From positions 232,907 to 292,906 of the forward strand of contig JAQGDQ010000025.1 of the NCBI GenBank assembly GCA_030141605.1: DNA of 60,000 nt, given 5' to 3'. Below are positions 59,252 to 60,000 of the stretch, piece after piece (positions within the stretch are counted from its first letter, which is position 1; every line of letters starts with the position of its first letter). The notes beneath the pieces are model-generated. The model saw only the letters and a program-made list of their open reading frames with translations. It was not told the DNA's origin and searched no databases. The DNA comes from Tubiluchus corallicola (Eukaryota > Priapulida > Priapulimorpha > Priapulimorphida > Tubiluchidae). Made by a program: the position numbers and the translations under genes.

Positions 59252-59281
59252 TCTAGTAACAAGCAAAATCTTAATCAAGTG

Positions 59282-60000
59282 CTACAATTTTAATTTAATG
59301 CCTGAAATTTGCTTTGCCGATTTTTTACCAGGTCCTGCTTTCTTCTTCTTGATTTGGGTTGATACTTCTTGCTGAAGCTGAGAGAAGAACTGCTTTGATG
59401 AAACCTGAGCAACCTTCTTTCTTTTCTTATCTGGTTCCTAGATCAAAAATGCAAATTTCCAAATGCTGCTCAATGCAAATAAGTTTGTGAAAAAGAAATG
59501 TGGTGGAAGTCATATTTCACTAGTTTCTCAAATTCTCGATCAGCTATACATACTTAGATGGAACCTGCTTCTCACAAACTCATTGCACAATAACGGTACT
59601 GCATTGCACAGTATTGTACCTCAAGTAATCACCAATTAGCCTAGGAATAAACTTAATATTGTCAGTTGTCAATTGCATCACAGCACTTCGATTCTACTGT
59701 TTTCAAAAGTTATCCAAATACTCAAGGACTGTTTCTGCCATAAGAAAACTTTTCAAGGCAGTGACGTAATCACAAACTACGCTCGAAGGCTGTTATATAG
59801 TACAGTACGTTAGCAAAATAAGGTAAGACCTGTAAAACATCCAGTATACTTTTTGTCTTTGCAAAGCAACAAATTTGACAAATACTAACCTTGATAATAG
59901 TAGTCCTCTCCTGTTTCTCTAGTGCCTTCAATGCTTTTTCTTTAGCATACTTGTTGCCTAAACCCGGATTTACTTTGTCAATCAATTTTTGACGCTTTTC
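59282..60000 (-). CDS. MPHOSPH10: U3 snoRNP protein MPP10, C-terminal part
   Basis: Two minus-strand exons: 60000-59890 (continues beyond the window) and 59437-59282, joined in phase 0 through an intron with GTTAGT and CTAG ends. The first encodes IDKVNPGLGNKYAKEKALKA, the second a Lys-rich stretch, then SSKQFFSQLQQEV, more lysines and ISGIKLKL before the stop. PGLGNKY and the (S)SK.FFS.LQ..V...I basic ending are characteristic of MPP10. With Imp3 and Imp4 it forms a U3 snoRNA subcomplex of the small-subunit processome, needed for 18S rRNA cleavage in the nucleolus. Only about 88 C-terminal residues are present; the start lies to the right of the window. Confidence 0.85.

Overview
The window is a piece of an animal (invertebrate metazoan) nuclear genome. 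It is AT-rich, its protein-coding genes are split into short exons by GT-AG introns, and the gaps are filled with minisatellites, microsatellites and short transposon relics. I see no prokaryotic feature (no operon, CRISPR array or ribosome binding site). The gene content does not let me name the phylum. All gene models were joined by hand from splice sites, reading frame and intron phase.

Layout. (1) 1-14.2 kb: a promoter-like region near 1.5 kb, then a 15-exon plus-strand gene (3613-13784) encoding a SAP domain, an acidic stretch, two RRM-type RNA-binding domains, an RS segment and a Gly/Tyr/Gln tail. (2) 14.2-28.2 kb: a 31-bp tandem array carrying nuclear-receptor-like half-sites. Then comes a plus-strand gene (16575-28095) for a secreted or membrane-anchored protein with a PAN/apple-like module and a C-terminal F5/8 type C (discoidin) domain. 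Its introns hold four minisatellites (82, 54, 63 and 36 bp), an irregular GGTAC array, a SINE and nested DNA-transposon relics. (3) 28.2-33.6 kb: intergenic, repeat-rich. (4) 33.6-50.4 kb: a second SAP/acidic/two-RRM gene, paralogous to the first, with the same intron phases at both ends and with two possible C-termini. (5) 51.0-56.3 kb: a five-exon minus-strand HPDL (4-hydroxyphenylpyruvate dioxygenase-like) gene with all three iron ligands. (6) 57.5-57.9 kb: a broken coding-like remnant on the minus strand. (7) 59.28-60 kb: the last two exons of MPHOSPH10 (MPP10) on the minus strand, cut by the window edge.

The two SAP-RRM proteins are probably nuclear RNA/chromatin-binding factors arranged like nucleolin (acidic region, RRMs, RGG/RS tail). 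MPP10 belongs to the U3 snoRNP of ribosome assembly. HPDL is a metabolic non-haem iron enzyme. Nothing ties these genes into one pathway; the neighbourhood looks like ordinary linkage plus one local duplication.

Most worth a second look: a 54-bp array that has copied a 3' splice site about 15 times directly in front of its exon; an alternative RS-rich last exon in the second SAP-RRM gene; nuclear-receptor-type half-sites spaced at 31 bp; acceptor-like sites just upstream of all four visible start codons (trans-splicing or 5'UTR introns); and several datable transposon nests.
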